Source: Thermohalobaculum sp039805905 (lineage in GTDB: Bacteria > Pseudomonadota > Alphaproteobacteria > Rhodobacterales > Rhodobacteraceae). From it: a stretch of DNA of 64,000 nt. Position numbers and translations under genes: made by a program. A model generated the notes under the pieces. The model was not told the origin of the DNA. It saw only the letters and a list, made by a program, of their open reading frames with translations, and made no database searches. Within the stretch, counting starts at the first letter, position 1. Every line of letters begins with the position of its first letter. Of this stretch, positions 53,369 through 61,366 are shown piece by piece. The stretch covers positions 1-64,000 of the forward strand of contig JBDIVM010000009.1 in assembly GCA_039805905.1 (NCBI GenBank). The letters run 5' to 3'.

Positions 53369-54406
53369 ATGGAACTCACCAAGCGGCAATTCCTGGCCGG
53401 AACCGCTTGCCTTGCGGGGGCGGTGCACTGGTCCGTCGGCGCTCGCGGCGCCGAGGCCGAGTTGATCACCGTCTCGCATTCGGTCAACACCACGATCTAC
53501 GCCGCCCACATGGTCGCCCAGGCCAAGGGCTTCGCCGAGGCCGAGGGGCTCGACATGCGGGTGATCGAGGCACAGGGCGGCTCGAACGTGCGCAAGATCC
53601 TTGCCGCCGGACAGGTCGGCTACGCGCTGGGCGATTCGAGCCATCCCCTGCAGCTCACCAACCGCGGCCGGCCCTCGAAGATCCTGATGGCGACCGACAA
53701 CCGCTGCTCCTACGCCAACATCGTCATCCGCAAGGAGCTCCACGACAAGGGTATCGACACGGTCGAGAAGCTGGCCGAGTACCGCCGCGACGGCGAACTG
53801 CCGGTGATCGCGGCGACCGGCATCGGCTCGGGGACCTGGGTCTACGGCACCTACGTGCTGGAGACGAAGGGCGTCGCCGACCAGTTCAACTGGGTCGCGG
53901 GCGGGGGCTCGAAGACCATGCTCGGCGGGCTGCAGACCGGCAAGTTCGACGCCATCATGGCCGTGCCGGCATGGATGTTCCAGGCCGTGGACGATGGCTA
54001 CGGCACGCTGCTCTATGATACGTCCGACGCCGAGTCCTGGCAGACGGTGTTCGGCGGCAACATTCCCGCGACCGTGATCTACGTGCTCGACGACGCGATC
54101 ACCCGCAATGCCGAGACGACGCAGAAATACGTCAATGCCCTGTTCAAGTCGATGCAGTGGCTCGGCGCGTCGTCGACCGACGAGATCCTCGGCGTCGTCG
54201 GCCCGCTGATGCCGAATTTCGCACCCGAGCTCGTCAAGCGCGAGATCGAGTACTACAGCAAGATCTGGCAATACGACGGCAGCTTCCCGGAGGCGGACTT
54301 CGACACCGGCGCCAGGGTCTGGTTCCGCGAGCAGACCAAGATCTCGGCGCTTTCCTACGCCGACGTGGTGGACATGAGCTTCCTCGACAACGCCCGCAAG
54401 GCATGA
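53369..54406 (+). CDS. ABC transporter substrate-binding protein (NMT1/SsuA-like)
   Basis: 345 residues. The N-terminus MELTKRQFLAGTACLAGA resembles a Tat signal (TKRQFL variant), followed by GARGAEAE. The mature part has the NMT1/THI5-like fold: AAHMVAQAKGFAEAEGLDMRVIEAQGGSN, the GDSSHPLQL segment and ATGIGSGTWVYGTYVLETKG. It binds an organic ligand in the periplasm for the importer encoded next. The family handles aliphatic sulfonates, taurine, nitrate, aromatic acids or pyrimidines. GGAGG stands 7 nt before ATG 53369. The stop overlaps the ATPase start (ATGA). Confidence 0.9.
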   Translation: MELTKRQFLAGTACLAGAVHWSVGARGAEAELITVSHSVNTTIYAAHMVAQAKGFAEAEGLDMRVIEAQGGSNVRKILAAGQVGYALGDSSHPLQLTNRGRPSKILMATDNRCSYANIVIRKELHDKGIDTVEKLAEYRRDGELPVIAATGIGSGTWVYGTYVLETKGVADQFNWVAGGGSKTMLGGLQTGKFDAIMAVPAWMFQAVDDGYGTLLYDTSDAESWQTVFGGNIPATVIYVLDDAITRNAETTQKYVNALFKSMQWLGASSTDEILGVVGPLMPNFAPELVKREIEYYSKIWQYDGSFPEADFDTGARVWFREQTKISALSYADVVDMSFLDNARKA

Positions 54407-55218
54407 TCGCGCAGGCCTGGACCGCGCCGCCGGCCCGCATCGTACTCGGGGAACTGGTCAAGACCTTCGCCGGCCGGGGCGGCACGGTCCCGGCCGTCGA
54501 GAATGTCAGCTTCGCGGTCCGGCAGGGCGAGTTCGTGGCGCTGATCGGGCCTTCGGGCTGCGGCAAGAGCACGATCCTCAACATGATCGCCGGGCTGATT
54601 CCGCTCACCGGCGGCCGGATCGGCGTCGACGGGCAGGATGTCACCTATGGCCGTCCGACGCCGCGGACCGGCTATGTGTTCCAGCGCGACACGGTCTTTC
54701 CCTGGCGCACGGTCAGGCGGAACATCGGGCTCGGGCTCGAGATCGCCGGCCGGCCACGCGCCGAGCGCGAGGCCGAGGTGGCGCGGATGATCGACCGCGC
54801 TGGGCTCGAAGGCTTCGAGGACGCCTTCCCGGTCACGCTTTCCGGCGGAATGCGCCAGCGCGTCGCCTTGATGCGCACGCTGATCATGCGGCCCGAAATC
54901 CTCCTGATGGACGAACCTTTCGGCGCGCTCGACACACACACCAAGCTCGAGATGCACCGCTTCCTGCTCGAGATCTGGGAGGAGGAGAAGCAGACCGTGC
55001 TCTTCGTCACCCACGACCTCGGCGAGGCGCTGACGCTCGCCGACCGGATCATCGTGCTTTCGGCCCGGCCCGGCCGCGTGAAGGAGATCTTCGACGTGCC
55101 CTTCCCGCGGCCCCGCGATGCGGTGAGCCTGCGCGAGACGGCAGACTACTCGGCCCTGTTCTCGCGGGTGTGGCACTCGCTCGGCGAGGAATTCCGCAGG
55201 ACCAGCGCGGAGGGATAG
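54403..55218 (+). CDS. ABC transporter ATP-binding protein (nitrate/sulfonate/taurine type)
   Basis: 271 residues from ATG 54403. It has Walker A GPSGCGKST, the Q-loop VFQRDTVFPW, signature LSGGMRQRVALMR, Walker B ILLMDEPFGALD, and switch His in FVTHDLGEAL. It energises the importer with the substrate-binding protein and permease around it. It overlaps the substrate-binding protein gene by 4 bp, and 4 bp separate it from the permease, so this is a tight three-gene operon. Confidence 0.95.
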   Translation: MIAQAWTAPPARIVLGELVKTFAGRGGTVPAVENVSFAVRQGEFVALIGPSGCGKSTILNMIAGLIPLTGGRIGVDGQDVTYGRPTPRTGYVFQRDTVFPWRTVRRNIGLGLEIAGRPRAEREAEVARMIDRAGLEGFEDAFPVTLSGGMRQRVALMRTLIMRPEILLMDEPFGALDTHTKLEMHRFLLEIWEEEKQTVLFVTHDLGEALTLADRIIVLSARPGRVKEIFDVPFPRPRDAVSLRETADYSALFSRVWHSLGEEFRRTSAEG

Positions 55219-55222
55219 CGCG

Positions 55223-56116
55223 ATGCCGGTCAGCATGGCCTGGGTGAACTTCTGGCGGTTGGCATTGCTGGCGGTCCTGCTGGCAGTCTGGCAGTGGGGC
55301 GACGAGGTCAACCGCGCGCTGGTCGCCGGGCTCGACCCGGACTGGCAGAGGGCGCTGACGATCCAGGTGCTCGAACCCTTCTTCATCTCGAAGCCGAGCC
55401 ATATCTGGGAGCGCTTCCTCACGCTCGGCTGCTTCCGGGACGAAGCCGGCCGCTGGCTGATCGCCGAAGGCTTCCGCGGCTGCATCGACGCCACCCGCAA
55501 CAACCTCTGGAGCGCGACCGTGGCGACGCTGCGCAACACCTTCTGGGGGTTCCTCGTCGGGGTCGGCTCCGGCGTGGCGGTCGGCCTCGTGCTCGGCCGC
55601 TCGGAGGTCCTGGCGAAGATCTTCGAGCCCTATATCGTCGCCTTCAACTCGCTGCCCCGGATCGCGCTCGTGCCGCTGATCGTGCTGGTCTTCGGTCTCG
55701 GCGATGCGTCGAAGATCATGACCGCCTGGGTGATTGTGTTCTTCATCGTGTTCTTCTCGACCTATGAGGGCGCCCGCGCGGTCGACCGCGACCACATCAA
55801 CGCCGCGCGCCTGCTTGGCGCCACCGACTGGCAGGTAACCTGGACGGTGGTGGTGCCGTCAGCGCTCGCCTGGGTCTTCGCGGTGCTCACCCCGGCGCTC
55901 TCCTTCTCGCTGATCGGCGTCATCATCGGCGAGTTCATCGGCGCGCAGGTGGGTCTCGGCAAGATCATCATCGAGGCTGAGGCGACGCTCGAGACAGCCG
56001 ACATGATGGTGGCGCTGTTCGTGCTGATGTTCGTCGGCGTCACGCTCGCCATGATGATCCGGCGCCTGCAGCGCTACCTGCTGCGCTGGCAGTCGCATTT
56101 CAGCGACGGGCGGTAA
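55223..56116 (+). CDS. ABC transporter permease (nitrate/sulfonate/taurine type)
   Basis: 297 residues. The binding-protein-dependent transport domain has six predicted helices. The EAA loop that contacts the ATPase is EGARAVDRDHINAARLLGATDW. A longer periplasmic loop after the first helix (residues 30-95, including CFRDEAGRWLIAEGF) is unusual for the family. GGAGG stands before ATG 55223. It is the last gene of the importer and convergent with pcaG. Confidence 0.92.
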   Translation: MPVSMAWVNFWRLALLAVLLAVWQWGDEVNRALVAGLDPDWQRALTIQVLEPFFISKPSHIWERFLTLGCFRDEAGRWLIAEGFRGCIDATRNNLWSATVATLRNTFWGFLVGVGSGVAVGLVLGRSEVLAKIFEPYIVAFNSLPRIALVPLIVLVFGLGDASKIMTAWVIVFFIVFFSTYEGARAVDRDHINAARLLGATDWQVTWTVVVPSALAWVFAVLTPALSFSLIGVIIGEFIGAQVGLGKIIIEAEATLETADMMVALFVLMFVGVTLAMMIRRLQRYLLRWQSHFSDGR

Positions 56117-56127
56117 GCCCGGCGGAC

Positions 56128-56748
56128 TCACATATCGAGGAACACCGTCTCGCCCTCGCCCTGAAGGCGGATGTCGAAACGGTAGGCGGCGGCCTTCGGA
56201 TCGCGCGCCGCGATCAGGCTCTGCCGGCGCGCCGGACTCTCGATCCGGTTCAGCAGCGGGTCGGCCGCGTTGGCTGCCGCCTCGTCGCCGAAATACATCC
56301 GGGTCGTGAGGCCGACATTGATGCCGCGCGCGACCAGCCAGAGGCTGAGATGCGGAGCCTGGCTGCCGCCGCCTCGGGCCGGCACGGGCCCGGGCTTCAC
56401 CGTCTCGAAGCTGAAGACGCCGGTACCGAGATCGGGCACCACGCGGCCCCAGCCGCGGAAGTCGGGTTCGATGGCGAGCTCTCGCCGGTCCTCCGGGTGG
56501 TTGTAGCGGCCCTGCGCATTGGCCTGCCAGACCTCGATCAGCACGTCCTTCACCGGGGCGCCGGTCCCGTCGAGCACGCGTCCCTCGACCCGGATGCGCT
56601 CGCCCTTCGTCTCGGGCCCGGCGATTGCCCGGCCGAGATCGGCGACGCCGCCATCGAGCCCGGCGGCAGATGGCGCAAGGCCGATATGGACATAGGGCCC
56701 CGCGGTCTGCGAGGGCGTCTCCTTCACATAGGGAAGCTTCCGCACCAT
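56128..56748 (-). CDS. pcaG: Protocatechuate 3,4-dioxygenase, alpha subunit
   Basis: 206 residues. It begins with ETPSQTAGPYVHIGLAP, the intradiol alpha-subunit start, and then IEVWQANAQGRYNHPED, FRGWGRV and ISLWLVARGINVGLTTRMYF-like residues (HLSLWLVARGINVGLTTRMY). It lacks the iron ligands, which lie on the beta subunit, as expected. The alpha-beta heterodimer assembles into the iron-dependent ring-cleaving enzyme. It follows pcaH by 9 bp on the same strand. Confidence 0.95.
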   Translation of the reverse strand: MVRKLPYVKETPSQTAGPYVHIGLAPSAAGLDGGVADLGRAIAGPETKGERIRVEGRVLDGTGAPVKDVLIEVWQANAQGRYNHPEDRRELAIEPDFRGWGRVVPDLGTGVFSFETVKPGPVPARGGGSQAPHLSLWLVARGINVGLTTRMYFGDEAAANAADPLLNRIESPARRQSLIAARDPKAAAYRFDIRLQGEGETVFLDM

Positions 56749-56757
56749 CGGTTCCCC

Positions 56758-57486
56758 CTAGTTCCCCTCGGGCCGGTTCTCGAACATGGTCGAGCGCCGC
56801 CCCCTGAGCACGATGTCGAAACGGTAGGCGAGCGCGTCGAAGGGCTTCGAGGCCGGCAGGTCGAGCGGCGCCACCAGACGGTCCACCGCTTCCTTGTCCG
56901 GAATCGCATTGGCAATCGGGCAGAGCGGGATCAGCGGGTCGCCCTCGAAGTACATCTGGGTGATCAGCCGCTGGCAGAACGCCGTCCCGAAAAGCGAGAA
57001 ATGGATATGGGCCGGCCGCCAGCTGTCGGCCGCGTTCGGCCAGGGATAGGGGCCGGGCCTTATGGTGCGGAAGGCGTAGTGCCCCTCCGCATCGGTCAGG
57101 CAGCGCCCGCAGCCGCCGAAATTCGGGTCGAGCGGCGCCAGATAGCCATCGTTCACATGCCGGTAGCGCCCCCCTGCATTCGCCTGCCAGATCTCGACCA
57201 GCGCGCCCGCCACACCGCGGCCGTTCTCGTCGGTCACCCGGCCGTGCACGATGATCCGCTCGCCGATCGGCTCGCCGCTCCTTGCGTAGTTCGCCAGCAG
57301 ATCCGCGTCGAGCGGGCCGAGATCGGCCGCGGTGAAGACCGGGCCGGTCGTCTCGCTCAGGGTCTGCGGCAGCGACAGCAGCGGCAGGCGCGGCGCGCGG
57401 GCGACGGTGGTCTTGTAGGCCGGAGTCAGCGCCGGCGGCTGCCAGGCGCGGTCGCGCGGATAGTAGTCGCCAAGCGGGGCTGGCAT
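56758..57486 (-). CDS. pcaH: Protocatechuate 3,4-dioxygenase, beta subunit
   Basis: 242 residues from ATG 57486. The Fe(III) ligands Tyr108 (GGRYRHVND), Tyr147 (GPYPW), His160 and His162 (RPAHIHFSLFG) are all present, at the same numbers as in the Pseudomonas enzyme. Arg157 is also kept. It opens protocatechuate to 3-carboxy-cis,cis-muconate. It is between pcaC (11 bp gap) and pcaG (9 bp gap), a compact operon. Fifteen or so other bases before ATG include GAGGA. Confidence 0.96.
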   Translation of the reverse strand: MPAPLGDYYPRDRAWQPPALTPAYKTTVARAPRLPLLSLPQTLSETTGPVFTAADLGPLDADLLANYARSGEPIGERIIVHGRVTDENGRGVAGALVEIWQANAGGRYRHVNDGYLAPLDPNFGGCGRCLTDAEGHYAFRTIRPGPYPWPNAADSWRPAHIHFSLFGTAFCQRLITQMYFEGDPLIPLCPIANAIPDKEAVDRLVAPLDLPASKPFDALAYRFDIVLRGRRSTMFENRPEGN

Positions 57487-57497
57487 GGGGTTCCTCC

Positions 57498-57878
57498 TCA
57501 GATCTCGACACCGATCTCGGCATACGCGGCCCGGGCGACCTTTATCGCATGATTGGCCGCCGGAACGCCCGCATATATTGCCACATGCAACAGCGTCTCC
57601 TTCACGTCCGCGGGCGTTGCGCCCGTGTTCCGGGTGGCGCGCACATGCATCGCCACCTCGTCCCAATGGCCGAGCGCGGCCAGCAGCGCGATGGTCACCA
57701 CCGAACGCTCCCGCAATGTCAGCCCGGGCCGCGACCAGACCGATCCCCATGCGCCTTCCGTGATGAGCCGCTGGAACTCCTCGTCGAAGGGCCGCTTCGC
57801 CGCTTCCGCCCGGTCCACATGCGCATCCCCCAGCACCGCACGGCGGGTCGCCATGCCAATCTCGTAGGTCTCAGACAT
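57498..57878 (-). CDS. pcaC: 4-carboxymuconolactone decarboxylase
   Basis: 126 residues, AhpD-like fold. The family core is SRPGLTLRERSVVTIALLAALG followed by WDEVAMHVRATRNTGATP with the catalytic-site His and Arg. It decarboxylates 4-carboxymuconolactone to the enol-lactone in the protocatechuate branch of the beta-ketoadipate pathway. First gene of pcaC-pcaH-pcaG. pcaB, pcaD and the usual PcaQ regulator are not in the window. A FNR-type palindrome at 58045 lies 167 bp upstream but faces another gene too. Confidence 0.94.
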   Translation of the reverse strand: MSETYEIGMATRRAVLGDAHVDRAEAAKRPFDEEFQRLITEGAWGSVWSRPGLTLRERSVVTIALLAALGHWDEVAMHVRATRNTGATPADVKETLLHVAIYAGVPAANHAIKVARAAYAEIGVEI

Positions 57879-58044
57879 GCCCGGTCTCCTCCAGCAAGCC
57901 CGTGATCGCGCGGGCGGGACGCGGATGCGACAAAACGCCGTCTCCCCGCCGATTTCGCCAGCATGCCCCGGCAGTGTGGCGCCAAGCAACCGGCAGCGGC
58001 GGGTTTCTGCGGGGCAGCACCGGGTGCGCCCGGCACAGGGTCGG

Positions 58045-58058
58045 TTGACGGGAATCAA
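58045..58058. promoter_or_regulatory. FNR/FixK-type box, TTGAC-N4-ATCAA
   Basis: TTGACGGGAATCAA, 9 of 10 positions of the FNR/FixK consensus. It ends 111 bp before the ATG of the 58170 gene and begins 167 bp before pcaC on the other side. The distance to 58170 is compatible with an mRNA leader of about 70 nt. Confidence 0.55.
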
Positions 58059-58169
58059 GGGCCGCCAGCGCGCTCGGCGCGAGAGTGTCATATGCTGGGG
58101 CCATATGCCGGACGGCAGCCGCGCGGGCCGGCGAGCGTTCCGCCATCCATTGGCCGGAGGGACCGCTAA

Positions 58170-58838
58170 ATGAGAGGCTATACCGACCGCGCCGAGGCCG
58201 GCCGTGCGCTGGCAGAGACTCTGGTGAGCCGCAATTTGCCCGACCCCGTGGTGCTCGCCCTGCCGCGGGGCGGCGTGCCGGTCGGGATCGAGATCGCCCG
58301 CGCACTCCGCTGCCCGCTCGACCTCGTGCTGGTACGCAAGATCGGCGTGCCCGGCCAGCCGGAGCTCGCTGCCGGGGCGGTGGTCAATGGCGACCACCCC
58401 GAAACCGTGATCAACGAGGTGATTGCCGCGCATGCCGGCCTCGACCGTGCGGCGCTCGACCGGCTCGCGGCGGTGCAGATCGACGAGATCCGGCGCCGCC
58501 GGGCTGCCTGGCTGGCGGGCCGCACTCCGGTGCCGCTGGCGGGGCGTACCGCCATCCTGGTCGATGACGGCATGGCCACCGGCGCCACGATGCACGTCGC
58601 CCTGAAGGCGGCCCGGCGGCGCGGCCCGGCGCGGCTCGTCCTGGCGGTCCCCGTGGCCGCGGCCGATGCACTCGATCGGCTCGGCCCCCTCGCCGACGAG
58701 GTGATCTGCCCCCTCGCTCCGGCCTGGTTCGGTGCTGTCGGCGCCTACTACGACGATTTCAGGCAGGTGGAGGACGGCGAGGTGGCAACCATGCTTGCCG
58801 AGGCAGACCGGCTCATGCGGGACGCCGACCGGCCGTAA
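58170..58838 (+). CDS. Phosphoribosyltransferase family protein
   Basis: 222 residues. The PRPP-binding loop is AILVDDGMATGATM. An N-terminal segment (VLALPRGGVPVGIEIARAL, VLVRKIGVPGQPELAAGAV) defines the stress-associated phosphoribosyltransferase family that is often under FNR/universal-stress control in proteobacteria. The base acceptor is unknown. GGAGG stands before ATG 58170. The FNR-type box upstream and another downstream at 59162 link it to oxygen-dependent expression. Confidence 0.9.
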   Translation: MRGYTDRAEAGRALAETLVSRNLPDPVVLALPRGGVPVGIEIARALRCPLDLVLVRKIGVPGQPELAAGAVVNGDHPETVINEVIAAHAGLDRAALDRLAAVQIDEIRRRRAAWLAGRTPVPLAGRTAILVDDGMATGATMHVALKAARRRGPARLVLAVPVAAADALDRLGPLADEVICPLAPAWFGAVGAYYDDFRQVEDGEVATMLAEADRLMRDADRP

Positions 58839-58853
58839 CCGGCCCTCCGATCC

Positions 58854-59093
58854 TCAGCGATCCCCGTCCGCCTCCGACTCGTCCCGGCAAACCAGGTCGT
58901 AGATCAGCCCGGCCCGCCCGCTCAGCGGCTTCTCCAGCGCGCCCATCACGTCGGATTCCAGCGCGAGATAGGCGGCCGCGCGCTCGAGATCGGCAATGCC
59001 CGCGCCCATGGCCAGGATTGCGGCCACCTTGTGGTCGTCGATCGGCCCGAGAAGCCGGGTCACATCCGCGTGCGAGATCATCCGATCCGACAT
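58854..59093 (-). CDS. Small conserved hypothetical protein
   Basis: 79 residues: MSDRMISHADVTRLLGPIDD, then HKVAAILAMGAGIADLERAAAYLALESDVMG and PLSGRAGLIYDLV. It is helical and soluble. Homologous short proteins with the MSDRMISxAD..RLLGPIDD start are familiar from alphaproteobacteria, but no function is known. GAAGGG precedes ATG 59093. It is convergent with the phosphoribosyltransferase gene and has an FNR-type palindrome 69 bp upstream (59162-59175). Confidence 0.7.
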   Translation of the reverse strand: MSDRMISHADVTRLLGPIDDHKVAAILAMGAGIADLERAAAYLALESDVMGALEKPLSGRAGLIYDLVCRDESEADGDR

Positions 59094-59161
59094 GGTGCCC
59101 TTCCGCCGCTGGTTCCGCCGCTCCCGCTGCGACCATCATGCGCGCCCGTCCGCACGGAGCA

Positions 59162-59175
59162 TTGACCTCGGTCAA
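59162..59175. promoter_or_regulatory. FNR/FixK-type box, TTGAC-N4-GTCAA
   Basis: TTGACCTCGGTCAA is a perfect-arm palindrome (TTGAC/GTCAA), two bases from the FNR consensus. It lies between divergent genes: 69 bp from the start at 59093 and 141 bp from the start at 59316, so it could serve either. Confidence 0.55.
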
Positions 59176-59315
59176 ATGCCGCTCCCGGCCGGCGCCAGCG
59201 CTGTCTGCCCGCGGTCCGGGGGCTCCCGGAGCCGGAGCGCGGCCCGCTGCGGCTCAACGTCCGGTCGAGCGCGACGGTCTTGCTTTCGCGCGGCCACGAT
59301 GCCCATATTCTCCGG

Positions 59316-60101
59316 ATGTTCCGGATTGCCACCTACAACATCCAGAAGGGCATCGGCCTCGACCTGAAGCGCCAGCCGCTGCGCATCATCGAGGTGCTCA
59401 AGGAGCTCGACGCGGACATCGTGGCCCTGCAGGAGGTTGACCGCCGGTTCGGAAACCGGGTTGCCTCGCTGCCCCCGGACCTGATCGCCAGCGAGACCGG
59501 GTACAGGGCGATCCCCTTCGCCGAACGCGCCGGCAGTCTCGGCTGGCACGGCAACGCCATCCTTGTCCGCGGGCCGATCCGGGTGCTGAACCATCGCAGG
59601 CTTGCGATCCCCGCGGTCGAGCCCCGCGGTGCCGTCATGGCGGATATCGAGGTGCTGGGCCGCCCGCTCAGGGTCGTTGCAACCCATCTGAGCCTTCTCG
59701 GCGCATGCCGGCGACTGCAGATCGCGTCGATCATGGACCAACTCCACGGCGACGGCGACAATAACCTGCCGGTCGTCGTGCTGGGCGATCTCAACGAATG
59801 GCGGCGCCCCTCGCGGCGGATGCGCGGGCTGCGCCCGGAATACCGTGTGGTCAGCCCCGGCCACAGCTTCCCGAGCCCGCTGCCGACCGCGAGTCTCGAC
59901 CGGATCATCACCAGCCCGGAGCTCGCCCTCAACGCGGCGCACGTGCACCGCTCCGAAATGGCCCGGATCGCATCGGACCACCTGCCAGTATGGGCCGAGC
60001 TTACCTTCGCCGAGCCGGCCGGGACACGGGTGGGCCGGTCTGGCGCGGGGCTGGCAAACCGGACCGACAGGCTCGCCGCAGCCGCTGCAATCGCGCCCTG
60101 A
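59316..60101 (+). CDS. Endonuclease/exonuclease/phosphatase family protein
   Basis: 261 residues from ATG 59316. It has the metal-dependent EEP fold: TYNIQKG, ALQEVDRR (catalytic Glu), VATHLSLLG, VVLGDLNEW (Asp/Asn) and ASDHLPVWAEL (Asp-His). The family includes sphingomyelinase- and AP-endonuclease-like phosphodiesterases; substrate unknown. No signal peptide is present, so it acts inside the cell. An in-frame TTG at 59280 would add 12 residues without a ribosome site. An FNR-type box lies 141 bp upstream. Confidence 0.88.
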   Translation: MFRIATYNIQKGIGLDLKRQPLRIIEVLKELDADIVALQEVDRRFGNRVASLPPDLIASETGYRAIPFAERAGSLGWHGNAILVRGPIRVLNHRRLAIPAVEPRGAVMADIEVLGRPLRVVATHLSLLGACRRLQIASIMDQLHGDGDNNLPVVVLGDLNEWRRPSRRMRGLRPEYRVVSPGHSFPSPLPTASLDRIITSPELALNAAHVHRSEMARIASDHLPVWAELTFAEPAGTRVGRSGAGLANRTDRLAAAAAIAP

Positions 60102-60234
60102 ACGTCCGGCGGCCGGGTGCCCGACGCACCGGCGCGCTCCTCGCAGGCCGAATCATCGACCCGGGCCAACTGGTTGAGTATCCTGGAGCGACAGATCCGG
60201 CGCGCCGCCGCCGCTGCTCCGGGAGAGATCCGCC

Positions 60235-61341
60235 GTGCTGCATAAACCCGAACAGACCCTCGCCGCCGGAGACCGCGCACCGAACTTCATCCTGCCGGAC
60301 CAGACTGGCAAGTTCACGATGTTCTACGACGAGGTGCGGGGCCGGCCCTTCGTGCTCCTGTTCTCGGGCGGCTCGCGGCCCCCGGCCCTGCCCCCTGCGG
60401 TCGCTGCCTTCGACGCGGCGGTGGCCGATCTCGATGCCGCGGGCGTCGATGTGTTCGGCATCTGCCAGGTGCCTCCGGAAGCGGTGACCTCGGCCGCGCC
60501 TAAGATGCGGCTCTGGGCGGATCCCGAGCGCAAGATCTCGGAGGCGTTCCTGGCGCAGCTCGGCTTCGGTGGCGCCGCGGCGGTCGTGCAGGGCGAGGCC
60601 GTCGCCATCCTGCTCGACGCGAACCAGCGGATCCTGACGGTCCTGCGCGGCGCGCCCGGCGGGCTGGTTCAGCAGGCGCGCGACTTCTTTACCGCCCGGC
60701 CGCCCGCCCCCGCGCCGCGGGTGTGCCGGGCAAACGCGCCCGTACTGCTGATGCCCGACCTTCTCGACCGGCAGATGTGCACCGACCTGATTGCGATGTT
60801 CGAGCAGGGCAAGGTCGAAGAGGGAACTGTCGGCTCGGTGCTGGACGGCAAGGAGGTGACCCGCATCCACCATGCCCGCAAGAAGCGCCTCGATTACCGC
60901 ATCGAGGACATGGCGATCCACGGCATCCTGCAGAACGTGATCGGGCGCCGGATCGCACCGGAGCTTGTAAAGGCGTTCAATTTCCAGGGATTCCGTTTCG
61001 ACCGCTTTCTCGTGTGCCGCTATGCGGCAGACCGCGAGGACCGCTTCCACATGCACCGCGACAACGTCTCGCCCGAGACGGCGGAGCGCCGCTTCGCCAT
61101 GACCCTCAACCTCAACGGCGACGAGTACGAGGGGGGCGAGCTGGTATTCCCGGAATACGGCCCCGACCGCTACAAGCCCGGCAATGGCGGCGCGGTGATC
61201 TTCTCCTGCTCGCTCCTGCACGAGGCGCTACCGGTCACGAAGGGCGTGCGCTTCGCGCTCCTCACCTTCCTGCGCGCACCGCTCCCGAGGCCGGTGCCGC
61301 AGGCGGGTGCGCAGCCGGGCGGCCCGGCACGCCGGGCCTGA
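60235..61341 (+). CDS. Peroxiredoxin-like domain fused to a 2OG-Fe(II) oxygenase
   Basis: 368 residues from GTG 60235, with GGGAGA before it. Residues 8-155 follow the thioredoxin/peroxiredoxin fold (AAGDRAPNFILPDQTGK, RGRPFVLLFSGGSRPPALPP). Where a peroxidatic Cys should be there is SGGSRPP, so no peroxidase activity is expected. Residues 165-350 are prolyl-4-hydroxylase-like. They have His274 and Asp276 (FHMHRDNVS), distal His329 (LLHEALPV) and Arg339 for 2-oxoglutarate, all of the facial triad plus the anchor. The tail is Pro/Ala-rich. The oxygenase substrate is unknown. A fusion of a dead peroxiredoxin to an active oxygenase is odd. Confidence 0.87.
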   Translation: MLHKPEQTLAAGDRAPNFILPDQTGKFTMFYDEVRGRPFVLLFSGGSRPPALPPAVAAFDAAVADLDAAGVDVFGICQVPPEAVTSAAPKMRLWADPERKISEAFLAQLGFGGAAAVVQGEAVAILLDANQRILTVLRGAPGGLVQQARDFFTARPPAPAPRVCRANAPVLLMPDLLDRQMCTDLIAMFEQGKVEEGTVGSVLDGKEVTRIHHARKKRLDYRIEDMAIHGILQNVIGRRIAPELVKAFNFQGFRFDRFLVCRYAADREDRFHMHRDNVSPETAERRFAMTLNLNGDEYEGGELVFPEYGPDRYKPGNGGAVIFSCSLLHEALPVTKGVRFALLTFLRAPLPRPVPQAGAQPGGPARRA

Positions 61342-61366
61342 CCCGGCGCCGCCCGGCCGGCAGGCC

